Source: Aporrectodea caliginosa (lineage: Eukaryota > Annelida > Clitellata > Crassiclitellata > Lumbricidae). From it: 64,000 nucleotides of DNA. The stretch lies in the NCBI GenBank assembly GCA_020284085.1, contig JACEVL010000005.1, forward strand, positions 122,501-186,500, given 5' to 3'. Positions within the stretch are counted from its first letter, which is position 1. Every line of letters begins with the position of its first letter. The notes beneath the pieces were generated by a model. That model did no database searches. It was given only the letters and a program-made list of their open reading frames with translations, and had not been told where the DNA came from. Made by a program: the position numbers and the translations under genes. This document shows, in pieces, positions 36,101 to 42,805 of this stretch.

Positions 36101-38551
36101 TAAAAAATCATGCCTACAATTTTTTACATGAGTGATTCTAAAAAAATAATTGGTGTTAAGGTATCCTAGTCATATATATGAATTAATCATATTTAATTGG
36201 AATTTTTCAAATGCTAAAATTAGCAGAGTTTTACTGTAATACGCAGTGACTGTAAAAGTGATGTCCGCGGCACATCACGTCCCTAACGACACTTTCAGAC
36301 ATACAGAGCTCGGTGAAGAAAACTCACAGAGTAATGAAATTTGTCAGAGACATAGACTTTCAGGTCCTAATTGCTAAGAAGTATTGACTTTACTGAAAGT
36401 CATTGTCTTAAAGTGCTATTTTCATATTAATACATGCCGATTTTTGTGCAAACGTCACGTCCCTAACGATGGAATTGCCCAATTAGTAATTATTAGTAGT
36501 TAAAAACTAGGATGAAAAAATTGCCAGCCATTGAACAGGCTTTACTCTGTGAGATAGTAGCGCTACAGAAATTTAAGAAATGAAAAAGTGGTTAAGGTCG
36601 TACAGAGCGGATTTAACTGTGTATAAAGCATTTGCTACTTTACCTCGCTGATACCTTCCTTAGTTTTACTCCTGTCTTGCCTTAGAATACGTTGCATTTA
36701 CCTCAAGCTGACCTTATCTTAATTTGCTTGCTTTATCTTACCCTAGTTAACATTGGTTACCACAAATTTCCTTACTTTACTTCTCGTTACTGTACTATGC
36801 ATTGCATTATCTTACTTCACTTTAATTTACCTTACCTTGCAATGTCCTACCTTGCCCGGTACTAGAGTTTATTTTAACATACCAATGATACCATACATTA
36901 CCTTACATTACTTCATATTACCTAACCTTCAATTTTCCTTGAATGACCTTGCATGGTGTTACCTTGTTGCAATGGCCCTTCTCTCTAGTTTCCTTTTCAT
37001 ACCTTCCCTTGCAATACCTTCCCTTGTATTGTTTCCTATTTAATTAATTATCTTGTTTTCTTCTGTCGTTTTGTTTAGAGCGTTTAGCCGTGAGTGTCTG
37101 AAGCGTGGTCTGGCGACGGTCGTTGTGGGATTTCCGGCGACTCCAATCATCGAATCGAGAGCGCGGTTCTGCCTCTCCGCTGCTCACACCAAGGACATGA
37201 TCGATCAGGTGAGCAGATCACACCCTCGTCTTCTCAATCCATAAATATTTTCTTCATTTGTATTGCTTAAGATTACAATTTATTTTATTTTAATACAACA
37301 TAGATCTGATCACACAGGCTTAAGAAAGTAGTTTTTAATTTTCTTTATTATTTTAATAATTTTTATTTGTATGTTTTTTTATTTTGTAATATTGCTTTTA
37401 TTATTTGTATTATTATTGTTGTTGTTGTTACTAATGTGTAATATTACTGGTATGATTCATTAGGTAGATTTTTACCATGTGTGATATTATGGGCCAGCAG
37501 AGGAGTGCTGTTATTGATGCCAAGAACTGATGATGAAGGTGATGAGGTTGGTGGTAGGGATGGTAATGGTGGTGAGACTGATAATGGTTATGATTGCTGA
37601 TTATTTGCATTATTGTATGACGTTTATTACGTGATGATGACAATGATGATGTAATTTGTTACTTTTTACGATGGTTAGGGCCTTCCTTAGATGGAGCCTT
37701 GAACTTAGTTTCGTTTGGAGCTGGGGAACATTTTCCATGTGTTTTTTCTTCAGGCCCTGAACATCATCGACGAAGTGGGCACACTTCTGTCTCTCAAGTA
37801 CTCGCGAATGACTGGTTGCCCGTTCTCGGAAAAAGATCCAGAATTCCAGCAGAGGTAGGTGGACTTTACTGACAAACCAAGACCGTTAATTAGATAATCA
37901 TACTCATGTCCATAACTGGATGTCAGTGACAGGATATTGAGTGTTCTATCGTCAATGGTTAGCATGTCTTTAAGGAGTCTAAACATGGCATTAACTCTCA
38001 TAGATTTAAAGTCCAAACTGCCTAGATCTGCAGTAAATTGTCTTACTGATTCCCAAACACTTTTACGATACACATTATTCCAGCAAGCATTTAGTTTACT
38101 CAGCTGAGTAATATACAGTACATTACTTTAGCTGTTTATTTTGGTTTGGTTTGCTTTGGAATTGGAGTTGATTGGGTTATGGGCTGGCTGATGAATTGGA
38201 TGGGTTATTCTTAATTTCTTGATTGATTATCTGTCCACGCATCTAGATGTTTATGTAGAGCCTTTAGAGAACCATTGAAAGGAGAGCCTTTAGAGAATCA
38301 TATAAAGGCAGTGATTGATTGATCGTTTTGGTCGATTTATTTGATAGATTGATTTGTTGATTGATTGATTTAAAGATGAGTTGATTTCTGCATATTTTAA
38401 TTGTTTTACTTATTTATATATATATATTGATATTATTTTTGATGGATTGATTTAATTGATACAATGGGTTAGTAAATTGATTAATCAAAGTATTTAAATG
38501 ATTTATTTTAGGCATTCTCACCTGCCTGTCGTGGGTAAGCTGCAGGGATGA
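6904..38551 (+). CDS. SPTLC2: Serine palmitoyltransferase long chain base subunit 2 (13 joined exons)
   Basis: This is the catalytic, pyridoxal-phosphate subunit of serine palmitoyltransferase, which joins L-serine and palmitoyl-CoA to make 3-ketosphinganine, the first and rate-limiting step of sphingolipid synthesis in the ER membrane, as a dimer with SPTLC1. Thirteen exons (6904-7008, 13469-13654, 24205-24359, 25980-26125, 27388-27512, 29703-29796, 30393-30498, 31952-32171, 32593-32719, 33662-33797, 37079-37208, 37754-37854, 38512-38551) join in phase to 556 residues; the human protein is 562. One hydrophobic membrane segment is at residues 56-75. Conserved landmarks are DELNH (about 245), [12 protein letters not shown] (about 330-345), the PLP lysine in GTFTKSFG (residue 366, codon 32130-32132) and VVVGFPATP (about 485). 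No frameshift or missing catalytic residue is seen. The last exon is the least certain, because reading through the exon-12 donor gives a stop at 37856. Confidence 0.95.
9930..10167 (+). repeat. GGAT/GGTG tetranucleotide minisatellite
   Basis: The block alternates GGATGGATGGAT and GGTGGGTGGGTG runs with occasional GAT slips. It is open on both strands, giving spurious Trp-Met-Asp-Gly or Ile-His-Pro-Ser repeats, and is not a gene. Confidence 0.9.
10678..10745 (+). repeat. tRNA-derived SINE head (relic)
   Basis: TAGTCTAGTGGTTATTATGC resembles a polymerase III A box and GGGGTTCAAATCC a B box, at tRNA-like spacing. There is no folding acceptor stem with a CCA-compatible end, so it is read as a SINE promoter, not a tRNA gene. 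Confidence 0.5.
11215..11690 (+). pseudogene. Decayed LINE reverse-transcriptase C-terminal region
   Basis: The first frame (to about 11445) encodes a segment ending [14 protein letters not shown] and R-I-G-R-T-S-K-A-F, matching the connection region of LINE reverse transcriptases (F-x-Y-L-G-x-x-I-x-x-D-G). A second frame from about 11494 gives [19 protein letters not shown] followed by MSWLRKIA, the next conserved block. The frameshift and stops between them mark it as dead. Confidence 0.75.
13469..13654 (+). CDS. SPTLC2: SPTLC2 exon 2 (membrane segment)
   Basis: It runs from a TTGACAG acceptor to a GTAGGC donor, phase 0 to 0, 62 codons. It encodes FEETPLL followed by the hydrophobic stretch [14 protein letters not shown] and then RDFLRKW, closely matching the single ER membrane helix region of SPTLC2. 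Confidence 0.95.
15022..15134. repeat. TA dinucleotide microsatellite with GGTTAA spacers
   Basis: Several TATATATA blocks are separated by TTGGTTAA, and the last block is about 45 bp long. It is a simple repeat in SPTLC2 intron 2. Confidence 0.9.
15381..15404. repeat. Perfect 24-bp palindrome
   Basis: The 12-base half GGATACATTAAG is followed at once by its exact reverse complement. Outside it, AGACGTCTA words are placed on both sides, extending the symmetry with a gap. Confidence 0.85.
16380..16560. repeat. Degenerate tandem repeat (about 32 bp)
   Basis: Units carry variants of ACCTGACCCAGATAGCTTTT and TATCAACCT, about five imperfect copies. It is intronic and non-coding. Confidence 0.6.
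18038..18084. repeat. Inverted repeat around ATCATGATG
   Basis: CAACAAATCATGATG at 18038-18052 pairs with CATCATGATTTGTTG at 18070-18084. The 17-base loop itself repeats the ATCATGATG word, so direct and inverted copies overlap. Confidence 0.8.
19970..20105 (-). mobile_element. tRNA-derived SINE copy
   Basis: On the minus strand a TGGCCAATTGGTTA A-box-like segment and a GGGTTCAAGCC B box are followed by GGGACCTTGAGCAAGTC, the same body as the copies at 24556-24770 and 45735-45880. It is inserted in a TCTATTTAGAGACCAT repeat that resumes on the far side at 20103. Confidence 0.65.
20545..20585. repeat. Perfect hairpin, 20-bp arms, 1-base loop
   Basis: TATTTGTGAGTCGTCATATA at 20545-20564 is followed by one G and then the exact reverse complement at 20566-20585. 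Confidence 0.9.
20657..20696. repeat. Perfect hairpin, 16-bp arms, 8-base loop
   Basis: TCACGAAAGTAGTGAT at 20657-20672 pairs exactly with ATCACTACTTTCGTGA at 20681-20696; the loop is ATATTATA. It lies 71 bp after the previous hairpin. Confidence 0.9.
21870..22120. repeat. TGTATGTA-rich simple repeat
   Basis: An impure TGTATGTA/TATGTATG tract, giving a spurious open frame rich in Tyr, Val and Cys. No gene. Confidence 0.75.
24205..24359 (+). CDS. SPTLC2: SPTLC2 exon 3
   Basis: Acceptor TGTGTAG, donor GTATAT; starts phase 0 and ends with two bases of a split arginine codon. It encodes [20 protein letters not shown] and then [14 protein letters not shown], near-identical to the family in this region. 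Confidence 0.95.
24360..25979 (+). other. SPTLC2 intron 3
   Basis: It contains a minus-strand SINE at 24556-24770, TGTATGTA microsatellite near 24960-25040, and TGTCTGTC/GACAGACA stretches at 25565-25660 that form an inverted pair. No other coding signal. Confidence 0.65.
24556..24770 (-). mobile_element. tRNA-derived SINE with GCGCTATAA tail
   Basis: Read on the minus strand: a tRNA-like head with a worn B box (GCGGGTTCTGAATCC), then GGGACCTGGGCAAGTCC, CAGCAATTGCTCATGCGC and a 3' part GAGCGCCTCTGAGTAGAAAT ending GGGGCGCTATAACAAG next to a TACA-rich microsatellite. The head is shared with 45735-45880 and 62665-62830, and the 3' tail with 35205-35260 and 40150-40205. The ACCTGGGCAAGT block recalls the core of CORE-SINEs, which is inference from memory of that family. 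Confidence 0.7.
25980..26125 (+). CDS. SPTLC2: SPTLC2 exon 4
   Basis: Acceptor GGCCTTAG, donor GTCAGG (a weak donor). It encodes [11 protein letters not shown] and [13 protein letters not shown], the start of the PLP-dependent acyl-CoA aminotransferase-like fold. The final G is the first base of a split glycine codon completed in exon 5. Confidence 0.95.
26126..27387 (+). other. SPTLC2 intron 4
   Basis: From 26150 to 26580 there is a degenerate tandem repeat (about 45-50 bp) with GGTCAGTTCACATGCAAATG and GAAATGTTAATGAATT variants. A LINE relic fills 26690-27330. Confidence 0.65.
26690..27330 (+). pseudogene. Decayed LINE (Jockey/CR1-like) reverse-transcriptase 3' part
   Basis: Broken frames give [16 protein letters not shown], then [20 protein letters not shown] with [16 protein letters not shown], and a worn match to an ALWNDLP-like block near 27185-27200. 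These are ordered landmarks of the C-terminal half of CR1/Jockey-type reverse transcriptases. Several frameshifts and stops are present. The relic ends close before exon 5. Confidence 0.85.
27388..27512 (+). CDS. SPTLC2: SPTLC2 exon 5
   Basis: Acceptor TCTGCAG, donor GTAAAT. It encodes [20 protein letters not shown] and then [18 protein letters not shown], a highly conserved substrate- and cofactor-binding region. Confidence 0.95.
27513..29702 (+). other. SPTLC2 intron 5
   Basis: Apart from a minus-strand LINE fragment (27690-28110), it is unique-looking sequence. GTGCTATATAAATTG at 28719-28733 is a candidate retroposon tail. Confidence 0.6.
27690..28110 (-). pseudogene. LINE reverse-transcriptase fragment with YADD box
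   Basis: The minus-strand frame of 135 codons has a [11 protein letters not shown] block, then [15 protein letters not shown], which contains the catalytic YADD box, and [15 protein letters not shown]. These are reverse-transcriptase palm motifs in correct order. Flanking domains are absent. It sits opposite in orientation to the LINE relic in intron 4. Confidence 0.85.
29703..29796 (+). CDS. SPTLC2: SPTLC2 exon 6 (DELNH motif)
   Basis: Acceptor GTGGTAG, donor GTAGGG; 31 codons plus one base. It encodes [20 protein letters not shown] and [11 protein letters not shown]. The histidine of DELNH corresponds to the residue that stacks on the PLP ring in alpha-oxoamine synthases. The neighbouring exons require precisely this piece. 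Confidence 0.95.
29797..30392 (+). other. SPTLC2 intron 6: simple repeats
   Basis: It holds a CTGTCTCTGTCTGTC run (29885-29940), a CACTCATTCACTCGCT repeat (30075-30215) and a TTGATTGATTGA repeat (30290-30380) that runs up to the exon 7 acceptor. Confidence 0.8.
30393..30498 (+). CDS. SPTLC2: SPTLC2 exon 7
   Basis: Acceptor TTCCTTAG, donor GTGTGT. It begins by completing an aspartate codon and encodes [27 protein letters not shown] and two bases of a serine codon completed in exon 8. Confidence 0.95.
30499..31951 (+). other. SPTLC2 intron 7
   Basis: A SINE-like unit lies at 30700-30965. The rest has only short CATCATCATCAT and TTCATTCATTC runs (31460, 31860). Confidence 0.6.
30700..30965 (+). 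mobile_element. SINE-like element with GAT-repeat tail
   Basis: It starts with an A-box-like ACATGGCGCAGTGGTCGCTA and ends in GATGATGATGATGATGA. The body has CTGCCGGCTACCGGGATTAG. A clear B box is not seen (only GGTGGGTCTGCAATG), so the tRNA origin is less sure than for the other family. Confidence 0.45.
31952..32171 (+). CDS. SPTLC2: SPTLC2 exon 8 (PLP lysine)
   Basis: Acceptor CTGTTTTAG, donor GTACAC. It encodes [29 protein letters not shown] and the cofactor-attachment motif [18 protein letters not shown]. The lysine of FTKSF forms the internal Schiff base with PLP; Asp and His of LDEAH hold the cofactor. All are intact. Confidence 0.97.
32172..32592 (+). other. SPTLC2 intron 8
   Basis: Short intron with no recognisable repeat or gene; one TAGGTGACTAGTTGCATAGG near-duplication at about 32521-32548. 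Confidence 0.5.
32593..32719 (+). CDS. SPTLC2: SPTLC2 exon 9
   Basis: Acceptor TTTTACAG, donor GTAGCG. It encodes [20 protein letters not shown] and [20 protein letters not shown]. The split last codon is completed as glycine in exon 10. Confidence 0.95.
32720..33661 (+). other. SPTLC2 intron 9
   Basis: It starts with a CCTTGCCTTACCTTGC-type degenerate repeat (32800-32955). At 33541-33590 it has TTATATAGCACC...GAGGTGCTCCC, an inverted-orientation copy of the retroposon tail seen at 40150. Confidence 0.6.
33662..33797 (+). CDS. SPTLC2: SPTLC2 exon 10
   Basis: Acceptor CTTTTGAAG, donor GTACGT. It encodes [20 protein letters not shown] and [19 protein letters not shown], aligning without gaps to the family. 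The acceptor has a poor pyrimidine tract, but frame and length leave little choice. Confidence 0.93.
33949..36482. mobile_element. Foldback-like element with GTCACGTCCCTAACG repeats
   Basis: AATTGGGCAATTCCAT near 33949-33965 is repeated in inverse (ATGGAATTGCCCAATT) at about 36468-36483, giving the outer ends. Inside, 34464-34574 and 35655-35765 are long near-perfect inverted copies with CATTTAATAGATATAG and TTTTCATGAAGTGTTAAAAC. About nine further short copies of GTCACGTCCCTAAC lie across it: inverse at 34486, 34508 and 34523; direct at 34333, 35694, 35708, 36064, 36084, 36274 and 36454. There is no open frame of note. A retroposon-like insertion (35170-35640) occupies the middle. The transposon class is unknown to me; flanking duplications are not clear. 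Confidence 0.65.
35170..35640 (-). mobile_element. Retroposon insertion inside the foldback-like element
   Basis: It begins ATTCATTCATTCATTC and AAGTTATATAGCGCCTCTTT, the inverse of the GCGCTATATAAA tail, then ACTCAGAGGCGCTT shared with the SINE at 24556. The rest (35260-35640) has no recognised coding motif and may be the 3' non-coding part of a LINE. Confidence 0.5.
37079..37208 (+). CDS. SPTLC2: SPTLC2 exon 11
   Basis: Acceptor TTGTTTAG, donor GTGAGC. It encodes [31 protein letters not shown] and [11 protein letters not shown], among the most conserved C-terminal motifs of the enzyme. Confidence 0.97.
37209..37753 (+). other. SPTLC2 intron 11
   Basis: T-rich first half with TTATTATT runs, then GGTGGTGATGAGG/GATGATGATG-like sequence at 37525-37650. 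No gene. Confidence 0.55.
37754..37854 (+). CDS. SPTLC2: SPTLC2 exon 12
   Basis: Acceptor TTCTTCAG. It encodes [18 protein letters not shown] and then a lineage-specific tail. The donor reads AG|GTAGGT, so failure to splice adds one arginine and stops at TAG 37856-37858, giving a 544-residue protein. Confidence 0.92.
37855..38511 (+). other. Probable SPTLC2 intron 12
   Basis: Contains the minus-strand LINE relic and a TTGATTGATTTG-type repeat (38155-38480) that leads into the exon 13 acceptor. If exon 12 is not spliced, this is 3' UTR. Confidence 0.5.
37866..38110 (-). pseudogene. LINE C-terminal fragment (relic)
   Basis: The minus-strand frame encodes [20 protein letters not shown] and, further on, [13 protein letters not shown]-x-x-[FY]-R-K then W-E-S-V-R then L-x-x-L-[DN]-F order is familiar from the region after the reverse transcriptase in some LINEs. 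It starts just after SPTLC2 exon 12 in the intron. Similar wear is seen at 46440-46765. Confidence 0.5.
38512..38551 (+). CDS. SPTLC2: Probable SPTLC2 exon 13 (last coding exon)
   Basis: A good ATTTATTTTAG acceptor is followed by 12 codons and a TGA at 38549-38551, completing the split arginine codon from exon 12. The resulting total of 556 residues is close to the human 562. The peptide ([12 protein letters not shown]) shows no firm similarity to known tails, which vary in this family. Confidence 0.55.
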
Positions 38552-39531
38552 AGATCCTGTGATGATCGAGTGAGAGCGGACTTGCTCACTCTGATTTTCA
38601 AGCTCAGGACCACTGCTCCTTCTTTATCTTCTTCTTTCTCGGCTTACCTTGGCTTCTCCTTTCTTCTTTTGACTTGTCTTTCATCGCTATTTTCCTCGAA
38701 CCAGATCACATTCCAGCATCACCAAAACATTTCCAATCGACTTCAACGAAATCTTCTCTCTGAAAAGTCTTGATACGCAATCCATGTTAACGCGCAAGAT
38801 ATTTTATATGCATGCTATTTATTTTTTGAATGATTGACAGCATTTCCTGAGCTATTCTATAAAGTAATTATTTGCTTGCCTAAGCTGTAGTTTATTTTAT
38901 TCCCGTTGCATTTTTGGCGTGGAGGGGTTATTTTGACATCCCGAATCTGTGAATTGTTTTGACATTTCCGTCTGTTCTGTGTGGAAAGTATTCTGTTCTG
39001 GATTTGTCTTCTGATCGTAAAATATGTGGTACTTTGAGGAGGAATCTGGATTCGGCTAAGAATTGACTACCTGTGTTTTTATGTAATGTAATTTTGTCGG
39101 TGTTTGAGTTGCACTGTGTTTGGAGCATTTGACGTTTGTTGTTTCGTCTGACCGAGTTCTGTTCTGCCTTCAAGACACTTTGTCTGTCTGCTCGTTTTAG
39201 TTTCTCTGCTGTGCCTTCAGAAGTATTTTGGTGTTGCTATGATGTTTACATTTTGGGTCAATGGCGCTTTTTCACTTGGTTGTGTTAACCACCAGCAACT
39301 TTTTTGTTCGGGGTTTTTAATATGAGGTGCTTGTGGACTGTATTGATTATGTAACGTTATAATTTTTGTGGGGTATATTTCCTAATATATAAGATGTTTG
39401 GTTGATAGTCGAGAGAAGCTGGCCATGAAAATGGGCTGCCGGATAAATTGTAATTCATTTTTTTGAGGGGTTACTGTGACTGAATGTGATTCTGTTTATT
39501 GTGATCGTCTGTGCTTTCAAGTCTGTGCTGA

Positions 39532-39567
39532 CCGTCAAGGTACTCAAGGTCTTGAGTACCTTGACGG
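39532..39567 (+). repeat. Perfect hairpin, 17-bp arms, 2-base loop
   Basis: CCGTCAAGGTACTCAAG, then GT, then the exact reverse complement CTTGAGTACCTTGACGG. If the region is transcribed as SPTLC2 3' UTR it would form a very stable stem in the RNA. Confidence 0.9.
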
Positions 39568-40149
39568 AGTTTCTCTTGAAATGGCATTTATAAACATGGG
39601 ATTATGACTACAGCTATGATTTCCACAATGAGGCTCCACTCTTAGAGTTTATGTACTTTGTATGCATGTGCGTATGTGCTTGTCAGTTAAGTGGCATCTG
39701 AAAGCATTCCAAATACTGTGAGGTGTTTAATCCTTGTTCAACTTTTCCGGTTATTGCTGCTGAGCTGAATCATCTTTCTGACACAGTCTTAGCCTTCAGG
39801 TTCTTCAGAGACTTTCTTAAAAGGCTCTACAAAAATGCCGTCCCTACAGCTACAATTGCACAGTCCGGCTGCAAAGGCTGTACCAATCTTACTTGTTTCT
39901 CAATTGTCGGCTTTTCCAGAGTTTATGAATTTTCGAATTGACATTTCTTTAAGTTGTGTACATTGGCAGATCATGATCATCAACATAATTGTTCTGTGAT
40001 CACTCTCAGAAGTTTGTAACTGTGTTACTGTATTAACTGTATTTATGCAGATTTTTGAATTTACTTTGAAATAGATTTATTAATTGAATTTGCGTGAAGT
40101 TTATTGAATAAGTTTACACATTGTTCAAGCACTGGAAAACTTCTTTTTG

Positions 40150-40236
40150 CTGGAGTCGGGAGCACCTCTTGAGTAGTTTCCTGGAAGCGGTGCTATATAA
40201 ATACTTGAATGAATGAATGAGTGAATGAAGTTTACA
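40150..40236 (+). repeat. Retroposon 3' tail (GCTATATAAATA + TGAA repeat)
   Basis: GGAGTCGGGAGCACCTCTTG, then GAAGCGGTGCTATATAAATAC and GAATGAATGAATG. It is the same end seen inverted at 33541 and 35205, and fits a LINE/SINE 3' terminus with a microsatellite tail. Confidence 0.6.
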
Positions 40237-42742
40237 TTAAGTTATCAATTATCTTTTGCAATACGATGAATTACTTCAGAAACTTGGTGTGATCCATCAA
40301 CTGTTGAGTTAAGCTTTGAGCGTCAAATTCCTGTAACTGGGTTCGTTGTGGAGTTTTTGTAAGACTGAGTTGTATATTACTTGGTCAGGTCTGAGTACCG
40401 GTAGCTGGCTTAAGCTAAAGTTCAGGGATAAGCTCAATTATTCTCAGTTTCTTTCAATCCTTGTGATTTCTGTTGCAGTTTTGTCTAGACGATGATACTA
40501 ACTAGTGTTAATCATGCAAAATGCTAATAATGCAGAATAATGTTAATCGTGTGAAATAGCGTTAATCATATGAAATCATGCTAATTACTTGAAATGATCT
40601 TTGATCATGTGAAATTATTTTGATCTTGTGACATTGTTTTATGTGAATTATGATCTTGGCACGATACAATCTCAGTATTCGTCATTTGATCCTTGTATTT
40701 TGCAGTGGACTAATTTTTGCCAGAAGCTATGCAGCTAGATACTAACTAACTGAGACGTTTTTTCGCTTTCATTGGTCCTACCCAATAGATTCTTTGACAA
40801 CATCCATGTCCAGATTGGCAAAATGTCTTTAGCCAGTTCTAACCATCTGAACAATCTTGAATGCATGCAACAAAGTGTGCAAAAAACAGATTCTAGTGTG
40901 GCTTGGAAACTGAATGAGTGTCAGATTCAATGAACATTCACTGTAGCTTGCTGCCTGACAATTTTGTCTGATTATTTGAAAAGACCACATTATTGTTCAA
41001 CCACAGGCCACAGTGACTGCTGTATTTTCCTTTTCGTGGGGCCTTGAACAGTCAATGGATGAATCCCGAGGTCTTGAACATGGAACCAATGCATTGCAGG
41101 ACTTGACATTTGTCTATCACAGTTGAGCAGCTTAGAAGAGCTGATAGAAATATATGGCTGTGTTATGCTAAATTACAGTACACTCTTTCTTGTGCCTTGA
41201 ATATCGGTGAAATTTTCTACTCCTGCCTTCCCTCTTTGAACTTGGCAGTTTGTGTGATTCTAGATCAGTGGTATTTTTGAAGCCCGGTGTGGTTGTGACA
41301 TTTCATTAGAAATATTAATAATATAGAATTGGTGTTATTTTATCATTATTATGATGGTGGTATTGAAGGCAAATGTCTGGAGAGTGAGACCTCATCCTAT
41401 ATTTAAATCTGAATCAGAGCCATTTTAAGTGTCCTAAGATTTGTATTTCTTCACTTGTGAGCCATCAAAACCAGTTATTTTGCAATAATTTCAGGATTTA
41501 TGTGTTTGATTGAATTTGATAAGGTTACAGAAAAAGTTTCATCACTTTTCTGGCACTTTTTTTAGTTTACGTGTAACTTTGCCAATTGCCTTTGTCATCT
41601 TTTATGACTGCCAAATAGTATTATAGTATTAGCTGAGGAAAATCTATGAGTTGCATGAATTGCAAACCTGCCAAACTACTTCTCTTCCCGGATAAATATT
41701 TTTTCATGTTAACTTCAACCCAACAATGGTTGATCTCTCAAACAGATATGGAACTTTGCATTTCTTTTGTGACGTACTTGTCAGGCTTTATAGTAAATGC
41801 CCACTTACATGCGTACATACATGCATACATACTCACAAGAAGATAAAGTTATTGTAGTGAAGGATGGGTAGTTTTTATAAATTATATCCATTCGGATTGC
41901 CTGTGGGAGGCTTCTTTCCACGGTTCCTGCTTTCTCGTGTGCTTCGGCCAAACACAGCAACCTCGGAAGAACTTTTGTCAATAGAAGCTCAGAGCAAACA
42001 ATGAGCAAGTGTTATATGCTTCATTTTGTCAAGAGCTGTGGCTGTATTTTCGTAACGCTTTCAGGAAATGAAATTTCTGTCTTCAGATTTTTATCTCCCG
42101 GTCGATGGTCGAATTTTGGGTTTCATTACTGACTGTATGCACTGCTGATGCAAATTTTGGAACGTTCCTTTTTTCCTGTTTGTCAATTGTGAATGTGTTT
42201 GCAAATGACTTGTCTTGCTTGATTTTGCACACGGAACTGGAATTTGGAAACTGCTTTAGTTGAATTTTTTCATGGAAACAATGCTTATGGTTTGAGTGCC
42301 AGTCGAATTTTAAGTTTGTGGATTGATGTAAAATTGAGTAATTGCATTGCTTCAAGTTTAAGGTAAATTGTTTGAAAATGTATTTTATTTTTGAAGTCAT
42401 GGTGATTGCTTTGCAAAGTGGATAATTTTTTAAATGTTTAAGTGATTTATTTGAGAATTGGATAATTTAAAGATCTTTTAAAGTTAAGTGATTATTTTGA
42501 GATTTTTGGTAAATTTATGGTGAAGGATTTGGAAATGTCTTTTTTTGGTCTGATCGAACTGCATTGATGTTCTTGGATGATTTTCAGGTATTGATCGGCG
42601 TCTTGACAACCTATTAAAGATCTTTCTTTATTCATCTTCTCAAAGCCTTCATATAAGTTGCTGTCTGGTTTAAAGCAGAGACACTGGTGTACTGTTTATT
42701 TCAAGTCTTCCTGTCCTTCCAGAATGTTTGTGATTTGTTCAG

Positions 42743-42805
42743 GGTGGCAGATTGATAATGTGTTTGCCTATCACCTCTGTTGCTGGAGTTCGAATCCTGT
42801 TTATC
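42743..42805 (+). repeat. tRNA-like SINE relic
   Basis: GGTGGCAGATTGATAATGTG (A-box-like) and GGAGTTCGAATCCTG (B-box-like) at tRNA spacing; no cloverleaf acceptor pairing was found, so it is not called a tRNA. Confidence 0.4.

Larger units (their letters stand above)
33798..37078 (+). other. SPTLC2 intron 10
   Basis: Mostly filled by the foldback-like element at 33949-36482, then by CCTTACCTTGC-type repeats from 36640 to 37045, which end 33 bp before exon 11. Confidence 0.7.

Noticed and set aside
37750..38073. 107-codon minus-strand frame as a separate gene overlapping SPTLC2
   Set aside because: The 3' half is antisense to SPTLC2 exon 12; the rest resembles a worn LINE tail.
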